A stretch of DNA of 64,000 nt, taken from positions 467,112-531,111 of the forward strand of contig CAXAMN010023350.1 in assembly GCA_963970005.1 (NCBI GenBank), written 5' to 3'. Under the pieces are notes generated by a model that was not told where the DNA came from, made no database searches, and saw only the letters and a list, made by a program, of their open reading frames with translations. Shown piece after piece: positions 50,458 through 63,160 of this stretch. Numbering within the stretch: position 1 is the first letter of the stretch; the number at the start of each line of letters is the position of its first letter. The position numbers and the translations under genes were made by a program. Origin of the DNA: Durusdinium trenchii (Eukaryota > Sar > Dinophyceae > Suessiales > Symbiodiniaceae).

Positions 50458-51424
50458 ACTAGACCAACTAACTAACTAACTAACTACAGTAATTAACTAC
50501 TTTCTCATGAAGTGCTGCCCCCACGCAGGCCACAAGTTTATCACTTGCTTCTGTGAGTTGTCAGGACGGAACCTTTGGAGTTCTTTGGACCCTGCTGAGC
50601 AGCGGACCACTTTGCGTAGATACCTGCCACCAAGTGGAAACGAATGTCTTTCGTGTCCCCCCAAATCTAGGAACCAAAGGCTTTCAAATGGAGTTCTTCC
50701 AAGGAAGCCTGAGCTCTTGTGTCCAAAGCCCTAGTATCGTTCTTGCTGCTTACTAGTGCCTACCCCCCTTGTAAAAAAATAGTGTCGAGGAACAAAGCCA
50801 AAACCTCGGCTCTTTGGTCCAAGAGCCAGGGAAAGGTGAAGAAAGCCGAGGAGCCAGGTGGCAAAGCTCCCTGTCAGCATTGCGAACCTAGTCACCCGCC
50901 ACATCCCACCGTGACATGATGTCATTCTGTTTTGAAGCTGGGCTGATAAAATTGTCAACTAAGCTGTAATGCTGTAGAAGATTGGTTGCGAATTTCGCTT
51001 CGTTCGAGCTGTTCGCAGGCTTCACATGCAGCGAAGCTGCCATTGCTCCACCAAATCAGACTCGACAAAGCGGATCCTAAAGAAAAGCAATTTAAAGGCC
51101 AATTCTAAGAAAAGAACATTGTTCCAGGAACCAATGGACCAATACCGAAACCCTTGATTTGGTCACATAGTCTGCGGGCAGATTGGTCTGCAGGTCCTGC
51201 TCCTGTTGCACTTGGTCCACCACTCAGCCTTCAAAGGATAGAAGGGTGATCGATTCCGGACCTGCCATGATCCAGACAACTGCAGAATGCCACCAAAACC
51301 GAAGCACCCACAACGCTAAAGGCTTCAACAGTCTTCCAGGCAGCATCATCGAACACACACGCGAAACATACACCGACGACTCAAAAAGTGTAACCACGCC
51401 AAGTGTCAGCACCAGTCACTGGTG
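50458..51424. other. Intergenic stretch after the AACT tract
   Basis: AACT repeat to about 50490, then nothing recognised. Confidence 0.35.
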
Positions 51425-53232
51425 CTATGCCCCACTTTGAGGCATAGTCTTCGTAGCGCCGGAAGTATTCTGCCCAAGGAAAGGTTGAGAGGCCCATGTC
51501 CTCGGAATCAATGGCCCTGGTGGGCTGTGCAGTCTCCCGTTGATGTGTGGTATGCTCAGCCCAGTATTCTCACATATTCTCCGGTAGTCTTGCCAAATGT
51601 GTGATTGGTAGCTGGGCCACGTGAACCACATTGATCCATTGAAGCACGAACACATACGAACACCCTGCTGATTGGCAAGCAACTGCATCAAAAACCATGA
51701 GGAAGTCATGGTTTGCGAACTGCTCTACATCTTCAGTGTAGTAGACCTTCACTGATTCACAACTCGAATGCATGCGCTTTGCTATAGATGACGAGGTGTC
51801 AAACCTCCAAAGGAGCAAAAATGTGTCAGGCAAAAAACACCAGAGCGTCAAAAATATCAAAAGGCTAAAGTTTGGTCGGGTCACCCACTTGGAGAAGCGA
51901 CCTCCTGACACTCCTCATTCGGCAAAAACTTCCACTGTCTTTCAAGTGCACAGTCACCGAGGCAATCTGAGGCTAGGTCTGTACAGCATTCTCACGTTTG
52001 GCTGGCGTAGCTCCCGAAAGCTTTCAAGGCCTGGGCACTTGCCTTCCTCCGATCCGTCTGAGACAATCACCTGGGTGGAGACATCTTCAAAGACTCATGA
52101 CGGCTACTGCATTGTATATATATATATATGTTATAAAATATATATATATATATATGTTATATATTATATAAATATATGCTATATAATATATATATATGTA
52201 TGTATATAAATGTTCTTTTGTTTAAATATGATATGTATGTGATGTGTGTGTGGGTTGTGAGATAATCAGATAGCACGGTGCAGCTGGAAGACATACACGG
52301 CCCACGAAAAGTTGTAGGGCGCCATCGCGCGGATAGAAGCTGCGATTGAACGGCTCTCGCCATCAAAGCCAGTGTTGTTTCTGCAAACTAAGGTGGTCAT
52401 CGCCAAGAAGGATGACCTTAGCTCACCAGCTGTGCTAGCGACACATACTGCCATACTACAGCCAACATGTGGAGTATGAAGTGCAACTACAGCCACCTCA
52501 CAAGCCGTTCTGGGATTGTTGAGGTAGGCGTCGCAGGGAGCAAACGGCCCCGGTGTCGGTGGACAAAGTTTCTTTGCCAAGCGACCTTGCAGTGGGTCGA
52601 AAAAATTTGATAACTGGATATATCATGATTTATCAACAGCCATCAGAAGCAAACCAAGTAGCGCTTGATACCGCATACCACTCTGAGGAGTTGCTCATGA
52701 TATGCACCGTCGTTGGAAAGTCGATGACATTGAAGTAGAAGTGCGTGCTTGTGTGAACGCTGCCTGTGCAACAGCAAGGAGGAGCATGGAGATCATATGG
52801 AGTAAAGGTGCCAAGGAAATTGAGAGCATGAAGAATCCGTTGCCCAAGTTGGGCTGGCCTTCGGGTAGAGCATCATAAATTACACCCTCTGCCTGCCCAG
52901 CTGTGTCCCACAAGCAGCTTAGCAGTACATGCAACTGAGCTGTCAACGACCTGCAGCGACCCTGCACCAGGCAACCATGATTTTCGTTGGAATTGCATAG
53001 CTGCCTGAGCACAAGGTGCGGAGAAACCATGACTGTGCTAGCGTCACCAGCTTGATCGCTCTGGCCAAGTCACGTATTGCGCCCGTAAATGCAACATTCC
53101 AAACCTGAGGGTCATAAGCAACAGCACTGTCCATTCTGTAGTCTTCCACTCATGAATGGTGTGCTTAGGGTTCGGCCTGTTGATGATGTAAGACCTTGTC
53201 TGACGTGTTGACGCAATCATTGACGCTTTCAA
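51425..53232 (-). CDS. Candidate multi-exon membrane protein gene(s), unidentified
   Basis: Several minus-strand segments have protein-like sequence. 53149-53040: MDSAVAYDPQVWNVAFTGAI then DLARAIKLVTLAQSW. About 52935-52695: LLSCLWDTAGQAEGVIYDAL and a transmembrane helix (FFMLSISLAPLLHMISMLLL). 52560-52266: FAPCDAYLNNPRTACEVAVV and GFDGESRSIAASIRAMAPY. 51700-51425: a Trp-rich stretch (CSCFNGSMWFTWPSYQSHIW) and GLSIPHINGRLHSPPGPLIP. They lie in order on one strand, so one gene is possible. An AT-rich (TA)n block at 52117-52200 falls inside an intron in that case. Family unknown. Confidence 0.4.
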
Positions 53233-53252
53233 AACGTGATGACGTGATGCAA

Positions 53253-53377
53253 TTAGGGGCCCCTGGCCTCGCTACTAGGAACAAGAACGCTACTAGGGGC
53301 TCCTGGCATCGCTACTAGGAGCAAGGACGCTACTAGGGGCTCCTGGCATCGCTACTAGGAGAAAGGACGCTACTAGC
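53253..53377. repeat. 40-bp GCTACTAG repeat, array 2
   Basis: Alternating 18-nt units GCTACTAGGARCAAGRAC and 22-nt units (GCTACTAGGGG...GGCATC) give a 40-bp higher-order period, about three periods long. The best-preserved of the three arrays in the window. Confidence 0.9.
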
Positions 53378-54300
53378 ATTGTTACAATTAGCAAAGCCAA
53401 GTTGCCCTGTGCCGTAGAATTGCCGCTCGCGTGGCTGAAAGACTGCTCCAGCGCTGGCAAGCTGTAGGATGCCCTATCAAAAACCGCATTGGCATGGATA
53501 TGCATGGATTCAATTGCTGCTGCTATTATATATTTGCAGCAAATCGTAAAATGAAGGGTAGGTCGTCCTGTATCAACACACATAGCCACATATTCATGCT
53601 CAAACGGTCAGCGCATTTATTCTGTTGAGTGGTGTCGTCAGCGGCCTTCGTGCTCACAGAAGACATCTGCAAAGCACTCCATCCTAACAACAGGACATGA
53701 AACACGTTTTTTGGAAAAGCTCGGGAACTGCCCTCCAAACCCATTGTGCTGAGGGAACTGCCAGTTGGAGCATCAGTGAGCAATCTTTCTAAATCGGTGC
53801 CAAACTCCGGATAGATTTCAATGTCATCCTGCCGAGCAGGCAAACCTCTTCTAAGCACATCAACGCAGCAAAAAACACCTCTATAGATATATATATATAT
53901 CATAGCACGCTTCAAAAAGAGCGGTCAAATTGCAGCACATGACCTTGTGCATGTTGAACATCAGGGCAAGAGGATACAAAACCTGTCCTCCATTATAAGG
54001 GCCAAGGAGGCATTTCCTGCGTGTGCATGCTTCAAAGGTCTGGCAGATTGGCAGATTGCTCTACTTTGATGTGCTGACTGTGGCTCTGTTCAATTCAGCC
54101 CCGAATCTTGCCAAACACCAGCAACTGATGGAGGAAACCAGCGCACCTGCTAAAGCATACTCCATGGCTCGCAGGTGAGAAAGGCTGCACGCCATCTCTG
54201 TGTACAGCAACTCCCCCCTCCGGCTCAAGACTACAGAACGTCAACGGTAGCAGGGAGGTTCAATGTAAACATACAAAAATGCAGGGCAGTCCAAATGATT
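53378..54300. other. Intergenic stretch
   Basis: No convincing gene. A minus-strand frame at 53915-53526 follows a TA run and is weak. Confidence 0.3.
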
Positions 54301-56445
54301 GAACCACATTGAACCGCATCCGACATGTTTAGAAGCTCAAGGCCTCGAATGATGCTCAGGGCAGGCGTCTTCGCAGGCATCAATCAGTTTTGCCTCGACC
54401 GCAATGGCACCTCTGCCCTGCAACTCCTTCAAGCATGGTTGAAGCAAGTGGAATATGCAGCTTGCACAAAGCAGTCACTTCAGAACATGGCACTTCCTGC
54501 CTTTACTTCATGGACGGTCACTCCCGGCACCCGCATCACTTGCAGCGTCAAGCTGGTTGGCAACTGTTTGCCTTGGATGATGCTGGGAAACTCAGGCGGG
54601 GCTCAGGACAACCTCCTTCTGCTTCGACTGCAGGTCCGACGTTCTGACATCATGTATGTTGCATTCTTGATTCTTAAGAGCTCACCTTGTAATAGGAATG
54701 GCCTCCAACCTACTAGCGATGGCATGGCCTCCAACCAGGCCCCGAGACCTTTTGGCCCTTGCAATGTTATCTGACACTACCGCATAGAATCCAACTAACT
54801 ACAGCCAGCTGTCCTTCGAAGCTAGGAAGACACACTGGGGCGCAGGCTCACAGATGCAAACATGTTCTCCATTGCCACTCTCCGATCCTTGGACTGCTCC
54901 AAGTTGATCCAATAAACCTCAAAGAACAGGACTTTAAAATGTTCAATGCTTGGTTTTCCGCATAAGTCAGAGCCTCAAACATCACTTCACAAGCCCTCCT
55001 TCTATCAAGGCCAAGAACTGGGAGTGTTCTGGGTCTTGTCACCACTGAAGGCTCCACACCCTCACCAACCTGAGCAACTGCAAAGGATAGTGTACAACTT
55101 CGAAGAACATTGGCCAATGATACTTACTTAGAGAAAATTGTTCGATGATTGTGAAGTAACTACAAACACTCAGGAACCGAGAACATCCGAGGCACAAAGC
55201 GATCTGGAAGTGGGTTCACTTCAGAGGATTGCGACGTGCTCTTGCTGGAAGGCGCCTGCCGGTTCACTTTTGGCATGGGGGCTCAGGGCACCTTGAGTCC
55301 CATATGTGTGGTTGGCAAGCAAAGGGTGACCCGATTTGACTCAAACTCAGACAGCGGCCACATCTTCATACAAACTCAACACATCAAATTACTGTTATAT
55401 GCAGGTCCCCTGACCTCTTTTGCGTGCTGGTCGGTTAAATGCGACACATTTGGCTTGTTGACAGCCCCACGGTCGGAGTACCTGTCAGGCAACGAGGGAT
55501 TCACATTGCAGAAGCTGCATGGGGCCACAGAAGGCTACGCGGCAATTTCTGTGCCATCATTGGAGGCAAGCCAGCAACTAGCAACTACCTATATATAGTA
55601 TTATCCAGCCCAACCGGCAGCAATTCCAACAAGCGGCTTGTCAGCCAATCGCTGGCTCCAGCACTTTGTCTGTGCCGTCCGCTTCCCGTATACCATGTGC
55701 CTCGTAAGCAAAGCACATACAGCACACCAGGAGACCCGGAGTCAAACAATTCAAGACGATTCAAGAATTTCTTGTGAGAACACATCCTGCCATTCAGTCA
55801 GGGCACCCTTCGACAGGAAGAAAGTCCCCGGGTATTCTGGAGACGGGTGGGCAGGAAGCCCAGCGATCGTAGAGGTACTGCTGGAAGGAGCACAAGGACC
55901 CGTCCATTTCCTGAAACCAAACAAGGCCAAGCCAAGTTGACACCCTACAGCAGCGGCACTGAGCTGGCAAACAGGACTAAACAATCTGACAATTCAACAT
56001 CGGAAACTGGTGCAAATGTAAGCGCCCATCTCTGTTTGCCTCAGGTCCGCAAGCATCACATCCCTCTTTTGCATTTCAGTGGGGCTTGGTGAAATGCATC
56101 TCAAAAAGATGTGAGGAATTGACTATCCAGAACAAACCCTATATTTGCCGTCAGGTCGCAAACTTCTCCGTCAAAAACGGGTTGTCAAAATTCTTCACCA
56201 TCCAATCCAAATCACCTTTCATAGCCGCAGATAGGCTGAACGGATCTATCACCGTCTATCCAGTTTCAGAAGCCGAGTGGCTTTCGCAGTCTGGATACAG
56301 CTCCTCCAGCCATGCCTGCGAAAGCTCCTCAGCTCTCAAACATCCCCACGGCGTGTCATACGGAGTCGAAGATAGCAAGAAAGTGAATGCACAACAATCC
56401 TGCCCTAATCCCTTCTACCCAATCGGCACAGCTTCTTGCCAATAA
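54301..56445 (+). CDS. Candidate multi-exon gene on the plus strand, unidentified
   Basis: Coding-like plus-strand segments: about 54385-54520 (LDRNGTSALQLLQAWLKQVE); 55196-55598 (GSGFTSEDCDVLLLEGACRF, then RFDSNSDSGHIFIQTQ and EGYAAISVPSLEASQQL); 55670-55940 (KKVPGYSGDGWAGSPAIVEV); 56145-56445 (RQVANFSVKNGLSKFFTIQS, AADRLNGSITVYPVSEAEWL, ending in a stop after IGTASCQ). Ser/Thr/Asn-rich beta-type sequence suggests an extracellular protein, which is inference. It is the main plus-strand gene candidate outside the retrotransposon. Exon limits unknown. Confidence 0.4.
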
Positions 56446-56692
56446 CTTGAGAATCAATTACAGTAGACCGTAGACCTATATATACTACTACATTTAGAAA
56501 GTAGTACAACTTGTATCAATTTGTATCTTTTCGGCTGCACAGGGATATGCGCGTGTCTGTCCAAGTGTGTGTGTGTGTGTTGCGTCAAGCTGAAACCAGG
56601 AAAACCTTGGACACTTGCTTTTCTCGCACCAGTGTTTGGCTTCAATCCGAGTCTCAGTAGCATTGCTCACACATGAGTATGCATTTTTCACC

Positions 56693-58183
56693 TCACCCTT
56701 GGAGGTCAGGATTCCATAATAACGCTCGCTGGGTCCTCAGGAAGAAAGGCCTTGACTTCTCCCACTGCAGTTCTCTTTTCTGGATTCCATAATTTCGTCT
56801 GCTGTGTTTGAGGCGGGCCCCTGCCGCCAAGTTGCTGGTCCCTTTCGTTTCTTCATCAAAGGCCGTGAAAAGCTGTCCAGAGATGATTCGGCCATCTGAT
56901 AAACTGGACTCCATCCTAGCGGGGCTCGAAGCTTGGCCAAAAATGCCGCTGAATTCTGCTGAGTTTTGAATGCAAATGTTAAACTCTCAAGGCGTTTCAT
57001 GTGGTCTTGCAGCCCAGAATCCACTGTGCTACATTCTTGAGGAATGTCTCTGCATATGGCAAAGTGGCAAACGAATACGGGAAGGCACGGGCAGCACCAC
57101 AAGACGGCCACCCAGTCTCTCCTGACACGCAGCTTCTTGGGACATGTGGGCTTGAGCGCCCGCCAGAAGCATGGTGGTTGGATTTGCCGACACGACGTAC
57201 TAAAAAAACATCTATACTTTAAAACTTTATATATATATAACTTTAATTAGTTATTATTAGTATTATTAGATATTATTGAAAATAATCTGAACAAGGCTCC
57301 AATTGCCAAGGGCAGATTGTTGTGAGGGAAGTCACGGTCCAAAGCTATACCTTGCAAACAGCAAGCAAAAGGTGTGAAAATGTGGAATGGCTCCATGCTC
57401 CGGCCAAGCTACGCAAAGCGGAGATTTGGTCGTTCAGAAAGTTCATCTCGGGGCCAGTCAGGTTCGACATCGCCACCCCTTTGGTTCCAGAACTAAGGAA
57501 AGGGTAGATATTGATGGTAAAGTAGTCCAGGAGCGGGAGGACATGTTTGTACCTTGCAGGCGTGAGGATGGAATCAAGAACAAGCATTGGAATTCCTCAC
57601 TAGGCCTCCAGGCCATGTGACTGTTTCCACCAGTGTCAATACACAAGTGGTCCGAGCCAGGCACTCGTCCACGAATTCCTTCTCCAGCTTGGACTTCTCT
57701 ACAGGGTGACTTCTATGCATGATTGAATACGCGAAGGGCACAGTGACCTCAGGGCAAAACAATATACAGTATATACTTGCAGAAGTGCCAAGCTTGAAAG
57801 CATTGTTCACATTATAATCAATTTGAGACTTGCGAAATCTTGAGACCACAGGATTTTGAGGCACATGAACCCAGCACCCCAAAAAGTATGAACACTCTAA
57901 TGATCTCTAATGTGGTTTCCACAATTCTGGCTCATAGCAGGTCATGAATCTTAAAGACTGCATCTGTTTTCTGCTCAGCTTGACGATGCCTGAGCTTCCG
58001 GGATCTCTGCTTTGAGTGCCTTGAGAACATCAAGAACTCTGTCCTGGGCAGCTCGGCAAGTGAAAGGTTCGAGTCTTGTTCACTTGTTGACAATGAAAGA
58101 GCTGGAGTGACAGCTGCTGCTGTTCCGCGGGGGCTCCTAGGCTTGCCCACCTTGATCCTTTTACCAAAGCTCACACTTGGCAC
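56693..58183 (-). CDS. Candidate multi-exon gene on the minus strand, unidentified
   Basis: Segments in order: 58183-57932 (VSFGKRIKVGKPRSPRGTAA, AELPRTEFLMFSRHSKQRSR); about 57800-57610 (VTVPFAYSIMHRSHPVEKSK, EFVDECLARTTCVLTLVETV); 57590-57345 (PMLVLDSILTPARYKHVLPL, LDYFTINIYPFLSSGTKG), preceded by a CCTAGTGAG acceptor-like site; 57050-56737 (LQDHMKRLESLTFAFKTQQN, SAAFLAKLRAPLGWSPVYQM). The third segment loosely recalls glycoside hydrolase barrels ('D.f..niYPf') but this is weak. No family assigned. Confidence 0.4.
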
Positions 58184-58734
58184 GCCATGCTAAGACGTTC
58201 ACTGCATGGACACCGCTGCGGTCGGGCTCGTTGCCAATGGCTATGTGCAGGGCGCCTGCACATAGTGTGAAAGCACTATGCAGAAACTGTCCTCCAAATC
58301 AAATCTACTTCCAAAACATCCCCAAACTGCGACCTTTTGTCTTGGCGCACAATCACAGGGTTGGAATCTGCAACACAGCTAAATGAGGTCAAAAATGTAT
58401 GCGCAAAGGTGCCAGAAGGCTCCGTTGTGACTTGTGGCTTGGCGCTGGCTCTGGAAGGAACACGTTGGTATACAGTACTACGTTTTGCTTTATGCTGCCT
58501 TCACACCCTTAGCGAGCTTGGATGGTGGCACAAACTGTTTATATATATAACTATATATCATAAGCCTCCCACCCCACCCGCCAAAAAAGCGAAACAAGTT
58601 GCCAGGGAGGCTCCAGACTCCAGCCGATTCCCAGTCAAGTCCCGATTTTGTGTGAATCTAGAAATTGTTCTGCGTATTGCGAGCAAACTAAGGCTTGAGA
58701 TCTGTCAAAAATGAGTATCAACATCAAAACATTC

Positions 58735-58965
58735 AAACCTCACAAGGGCTTCTCAGATTTGCAAACAAAGCTATGCCTCTCCGTCGTTCGTTGAATATGT
58801 TGAATTGGCTGCTTCTGGGCTCAACTGGACAAAGCCACTCAACGTGCGTTTCGCTGAATGCTTTCAATGAGGTCATGGTGTAAGCCAACATACTGCTCAC
58901 CAGTGGGATGGGAGTTGTCAAACAAACACCACATGTTTTTAGGCCACAACTCAGCCAGCGGACAC
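58735..58965 (-). CDS. Unidentified exon-like segment
   Basis: Minus frame from ATG near 58955: MWCLFDNSHPTGEQYVGLHH then DLIESIQRNAR, followed after a one-base frame change near 58847 by VEWLCPVEPRSSQFNIFNE and a stop. A single exon or decayed fragment; it may belong to the neighbouring minus-strand candidate. Confidence 0.35.
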
Positions 58966-59672
58966 TTGACTTAAGAATGTAGTTATATAGGTATAGCTCT
59001 TGTGCTCAGCTCCAGTGAAAAGCAGTTCATGTGCATTTGAGCAGGCCATGGTATCAACGTGTTCATGTGCATTTGAGCAATTCATGTGCATCCTTGCATG
59101 TCGGCGCTAGCAGCTTTACGCACATTCCTCATGGAATAGGCGACGGACTCTTGCCGCTTTGCCACATGCATACTGTGGCTCGATACTGTGGCTCGAACAC
59201 TAGAACTTGTATAGAACTTTGAATATGAAAAAGTACATATAAATATAAAGTCTTACAATATTATATATATGCACAATAATTTATGTACAGAAGTGTTGCA
59301 GGACCGCGACCTTCGCAAACAATATAAAGATGCATAGGGGGTTAAACACTGCTGTATATTATGTCCGTGCCGTGCCGCGCAGGACGGGATGAAAAAGCCT
59401 TCTCTTGGCAAATCCTATCTCTCACTTGCCTGGAGTGCATGCCTTAACAAGACTTTCCTCCACAACAACTTTTGCCTCACCACAGCCAACTGTACACTTG
59501 TCTTTTGGCGGTAATATCCTTTCTCCTGTGTTTTTGCAGAACCGGTAAAGTCCCAACACTCATTTGGGACCAGCGTGTTGCGTCCAAATGAATCTCGCAT
59601 TAAAGGCTGGCAAACGCAAAGCTGCGAAGCCAAATGCAAAATCTGTGGAAAGATATGAGCAAAATCCACTTT
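58966..59672. other. Intergenic stretch
   Basis: A short repeated phrase, TTCATGTGCATTTGAGCA, occurs at about 59026 and 59063. No gene recognised. Confidence 0.4.
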
Positions 59673-59793
59673 GAAGCTACTAGGGGCTCCTGGCCTAGTT
59701 ACTAGGAGCAAGAAGCTACTAGTAACAAAGGGCATCGCTACTAGGAGCAAGGACGCTACTAGGGGCTCCTGGCATCGCTACTAGGAACAAGAA
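59673..59793. repeat. 40-bp GCTACTAG repeat, array 3
   Basis: Same 18-nt and 22-nt units as array 2, with a variant GCTACTAGTAACAAAGGGC as in array 1. About three periods. Confidence 0.9.
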
Positions 59794-61046
59794 TATCCGG
59801 CTTTGCTTGGGGTGGCGGTTTTGGGGCAAAACAGGCAGCGAAGCCGGGAGCCAACTCCCCAATGGTTTCCCCATAGCCCAAAGACAGGAGATGTGCACTT
59901 TGGAGACAGGCCTTTGAAGTCATCGGCGATTCCCCGAAGCCAATCCATGTCGACAAACGGGAGCTCCTGCGTCCATGTTGACTTGGCTGGTCGCTAACAC
60001 ACTAACTGGCAGCTTAGTCTTTTGCAAGCAAGAAGTAAGACCGTGGATCATACATGTCCCAGCTTGACAAGTTGCAAATTCCTCTCCGCACCCGACATGC
60101 CTTCATGGCAGTTTTGCACCCTGCTGCTCCTTGTTGCCGATGCCAATCACAAGCTCTTTTACGGAGTATCTTCCACCTACCTGGCTAGACTGCCGCACCA
60201 GCTCCTGCAAGGAACCGCATGCATGACGCCAGTGTGGAAATGGTTGGACAAGTCAGCGCGTGCAATGCTGTATCCTCTACCAGTGCCCTGTTGGAGGGCG
60301 CAAGGTCATACGTCTTGACCTGGCAACTTGCAAGGTCTTGCGGCTTCACCTACGCTATGTGCTCAGTCAGCCATAAGGGTGTGACCCGCTCAATTGGCCG
60401 CGACAAGCCCAAGTACTCCTGGAACAGCCCAAGCTTCGTTGAAGCGAGTTCACAACCCCGACAACCAAAGGAGCAGAAGTCAAGCTGTCCTGAATCCGTG
60501 GGATTGCCGCAATTGCCTAGCAAAAGGCACAGCTCGACTAGGTTACCATGTTTCGGGCCACTGAGGTCGGACATTTATGGCCACAACACTGCCCACAACT
60601 AGTTCATAGCTAATCCGAGAAGGTGCACAGACATGCCCAGTCTCTGAGGGATTGAGGCATTGACACGGGGAACTTTCCTAAGTCCTAGCGCCCAAATGCT
60701 CCCAACTAGGCCCCTAGCACCCAGTCCGATGAAAGGACGAATTTTTCACTTCAAAACATACGTTGGCGTCACGCACCTAGCAGCGCGTAAGCACCCCACC
60801 AGGCACTACTAATACTAATGTAGAACCAGTACATGCAGTCATAGCGTCATATGTGCAATTGCGGCCTGTCAGAAGTCCATGAATGACAAGTCTGGACACT
60901 ATGACTATGAGTAAGTTCATGAATTTGAGACTGGTCGATCATGATCGCAGCTGAAGCACGGGATTTTGACGTCTGATGACCCACTCATTTAGCCACGGGG
61001 CTCTCCATACAAGCGTACACAACTGAATGTGAATATTTGCTGGTCT
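59794..61046. other. Mostly unassigned stretch
   Basis: A plus-strand ATG at 60097 starts a 73-codon frame with a signal-like N-terminus (MPSWQFCTLLLLVADA), too short and unsupported to call. The rest shows nothing recognised. Confidence 0.3.
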
Positions 61047-61446
61047 TCATGAATCTTTGTCTCCGTCTCCCTTGCTTTTTGGAACTTCCAAGACTCTCCA
61101 CAAGCATGAGGCCGATTGGGCCTCATTGACTGGGAGCGGATTCTTCATCCACTTGACTGAAAGGTTGATGCCCACCTGGCCAAAGGTGGCAAGTGATGTG
61201 ATGAAAGTCAATGCCACCCAAAAAAGACTGTTTCCACATGAAACCCACAGGTCACTCGCCTTGCTTGCTGCTGTCTTGGCCTGTCCAGTTGACTCCAACC
61301 ATCTTAAGGGTTGTGTTTCGATCGTGTCTCCGGCGTCTGTGTCTGTTTGCCCTTGCCTCCGGACCACTTGCTTCCACCTTTGCTCGTGGCTCTTCTTCCA
61401 GGGAACCACCCTGCAGGCCAGCAGGGCTTGAACTTGCCATTGGCAA
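61047..61446 (-). CDS. Candidate small membrane protein, unidentified
   Basis: The minus strand offers an ATG-started basic N-part near 61440 (MASSSPAGLQGGSLEEEPRA, then ANRHRRRRHDRN) and, one frame over, a segment DLWVSCGNSLFWVALTFITS with a single hydrophobic helix and the end SKGDGDKDS before the stop at 61047. The frame change near 61260 may be an intron or indel. The plus strand is also open here, so this is tentative. Confidence 0.35.
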
Positions 61447-61643
61447 TGGCAAGGGTTAGACCGCTCCAGGACAAGAAATTTGGCTCAGGTATGAAACACG
61501 CTCATCTCCCAACATGGAAATGACCTCAAACATCCTGAGCAACCACCGAGATGGACTCAACTGTACGACCGGAATGGTTTTGAGAGCTTCTTTGGAGTCC
61601 CAGGATCAATTCTGCCAGAGATAACCAAGTCAGGACACGCAAC

Positions 61644-62397
61644 ACACACTTAGATGGTTGCTCGCAAGGGCTAGGATCAGTATGAAGTCCCACTTTACAC
61701 GCATTAGACCTTGACGGAAAAAAACGCAAAAGGAAAGGTGATGGGTCCGCAGATTTGAAGGGGTTTTGACAATGTTTTGCAACTCCTGATAGGCTAGGTG
61801 ACAGCTTAAAAATTCCAGCGTGGTCAAAATTGGACTGAAGTTCCGCTCTTTGCCAGGGTCGCTTCTTTCTTTGTGGCTCCCCCCCGGCTGTGGCAACTTG
61901 CAAGTTCTTTTGTGGGGAGACTCCTTTCCATCCCCGGATGCAAAGCCCCGCATCCCAAGTCCCCGGTGGTGGGCCGGCTACGCAAACCTTGCCCTCAGTT
62001 CAGCCTTCCACCTGGCGTTAACCAAGGCTTCTAGCTTTACCGAGGTGCAGGCGCGCCCGTGCTCGACACCACTCCAAGGACATTCCACGATGCACAGTGG
62101 CCAGCAAGGACCTGCCGTTGCCTTGCCTGACGTGAGTGTTGGGCTCATGACCTGCGTTTCAGGTGTTCTCTACCCACCCGCACAAGTGAGCACAGCCACT
62201 GTTCAAGACTGCCTCTACTCATGTGACGCGTGCACCTTAAGGGCACATCCTTTCAAACTCCTCCCAACCTGCTGACTTCACCTTGGCAGCCCTCTAAAAC
62301 TGTACATAGAAACGTCCAGAGTCGGTAGAGTGAAAGAGATTGCAGAAAGTCTGACGGGAAGTGGAACGGAATGCCTTTGGAACAGGTGGTGACACAC
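61644..62397. repeat. 0.75-kb direct duplication, copy 1
   Basis: Matches 63161-63893 over its whole length with few differences (about 15 extra bases near 61710 and about 6 near 62145). It ends GGAACAGGTGGTGACACACA, the dispersed (AC) motif. Frames inside are open on both strands, but I assign no protein. Confidence 0.9.
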
Positions 62398-63160
62398 ACA
62401 GTGGGCCGGGGTCGGCGCTCGTTCCCGTGGTGGGCTGGTATTGGCTGAGAACGCTCAATAGGGGAGCCTGTAGGTGCAGCAGCTTGTGGGGGGATAGCTT
62501 GTGGCCAAATGGGTGAGTGGGGTGATGGTGTAACAAGCATGGCTGGTAAACCCCAAGTTGGAGTGGGGTCGGCTGTTGAAAGGGATGCAACTGAGTCGAT
62601 GTGGGAATGGATTGGATCGTAGGTGGGAGCTGTACGAGGTGGGTAGTAGGCATAGATCCCAGCTGAGGTGGCAAACTGGTAGGCGTCAAAGTCGAGGTGT
62701 ACTGAAGAGGTGAGTGGCTCATATGCGGTTGAAGCTGAGGGATTTGAAATGGCATTGTTGGCATCGATCCATCAGGAGCCGAAGGAGCCGTGTCCGTAGG
62801 GTGTCGTGGTACTCGTCGTCGGTGAAGTCTGAGGGATCCACTGGTAGTTCATGGCGTCCCGGTGAAAGGCAGGCAAAGCAATGTAGTGAACATGATCGAC
62901 CTATACATGTATGCGCCCGGCCTTGATTACCTAGCTGAATGAATGTGATATGCACATGCGTGAGATTCCAAACTGGAGTTGATCTCAGTAAGCCCTGCGG
63001 CATATAATCAGTGGTATCGAGCAGAACAGTCAAGCCTGTGAGGATCAAACGAAGTTCCGAGGTGGAAAGAAACCCCCCAGGATCTGCGTCTATGCACACG
63101 CCGCGCCCCTCGACGGGGATCACACCACAGCCCTCAGTGGGACGCTGTGACTGTGGCGAT
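62398..63160 (-). pseudogene. Q/P-rich coding-like region between the duplications
   Basis: From an ATG near 62853 on the minus strand a frame starts MNYQWIPQTSPTTSTTTPYG and stops after about 27 codons; one base over, it continues as MPTMPFQIPQLQPHMSHSPL with a long Gln/Pro/His/Thr-rich stretch to about 62400. The composition recalls the N-terminal part of some dinoflagellate copia Gag proteins, but no Gag core or zinc knuckle follows, because the frame runs into duplication copy 1. Confidence 0.35.

Noticed and set aside
55670-60480. Similarity between plus-strand segments near 55.7 and 60.35 kb (both with a Y-x-M-C-x-V-S pattern)
   Set aside because: The match is only a few residues and the frames are uncertain, so paralogy is not supported.
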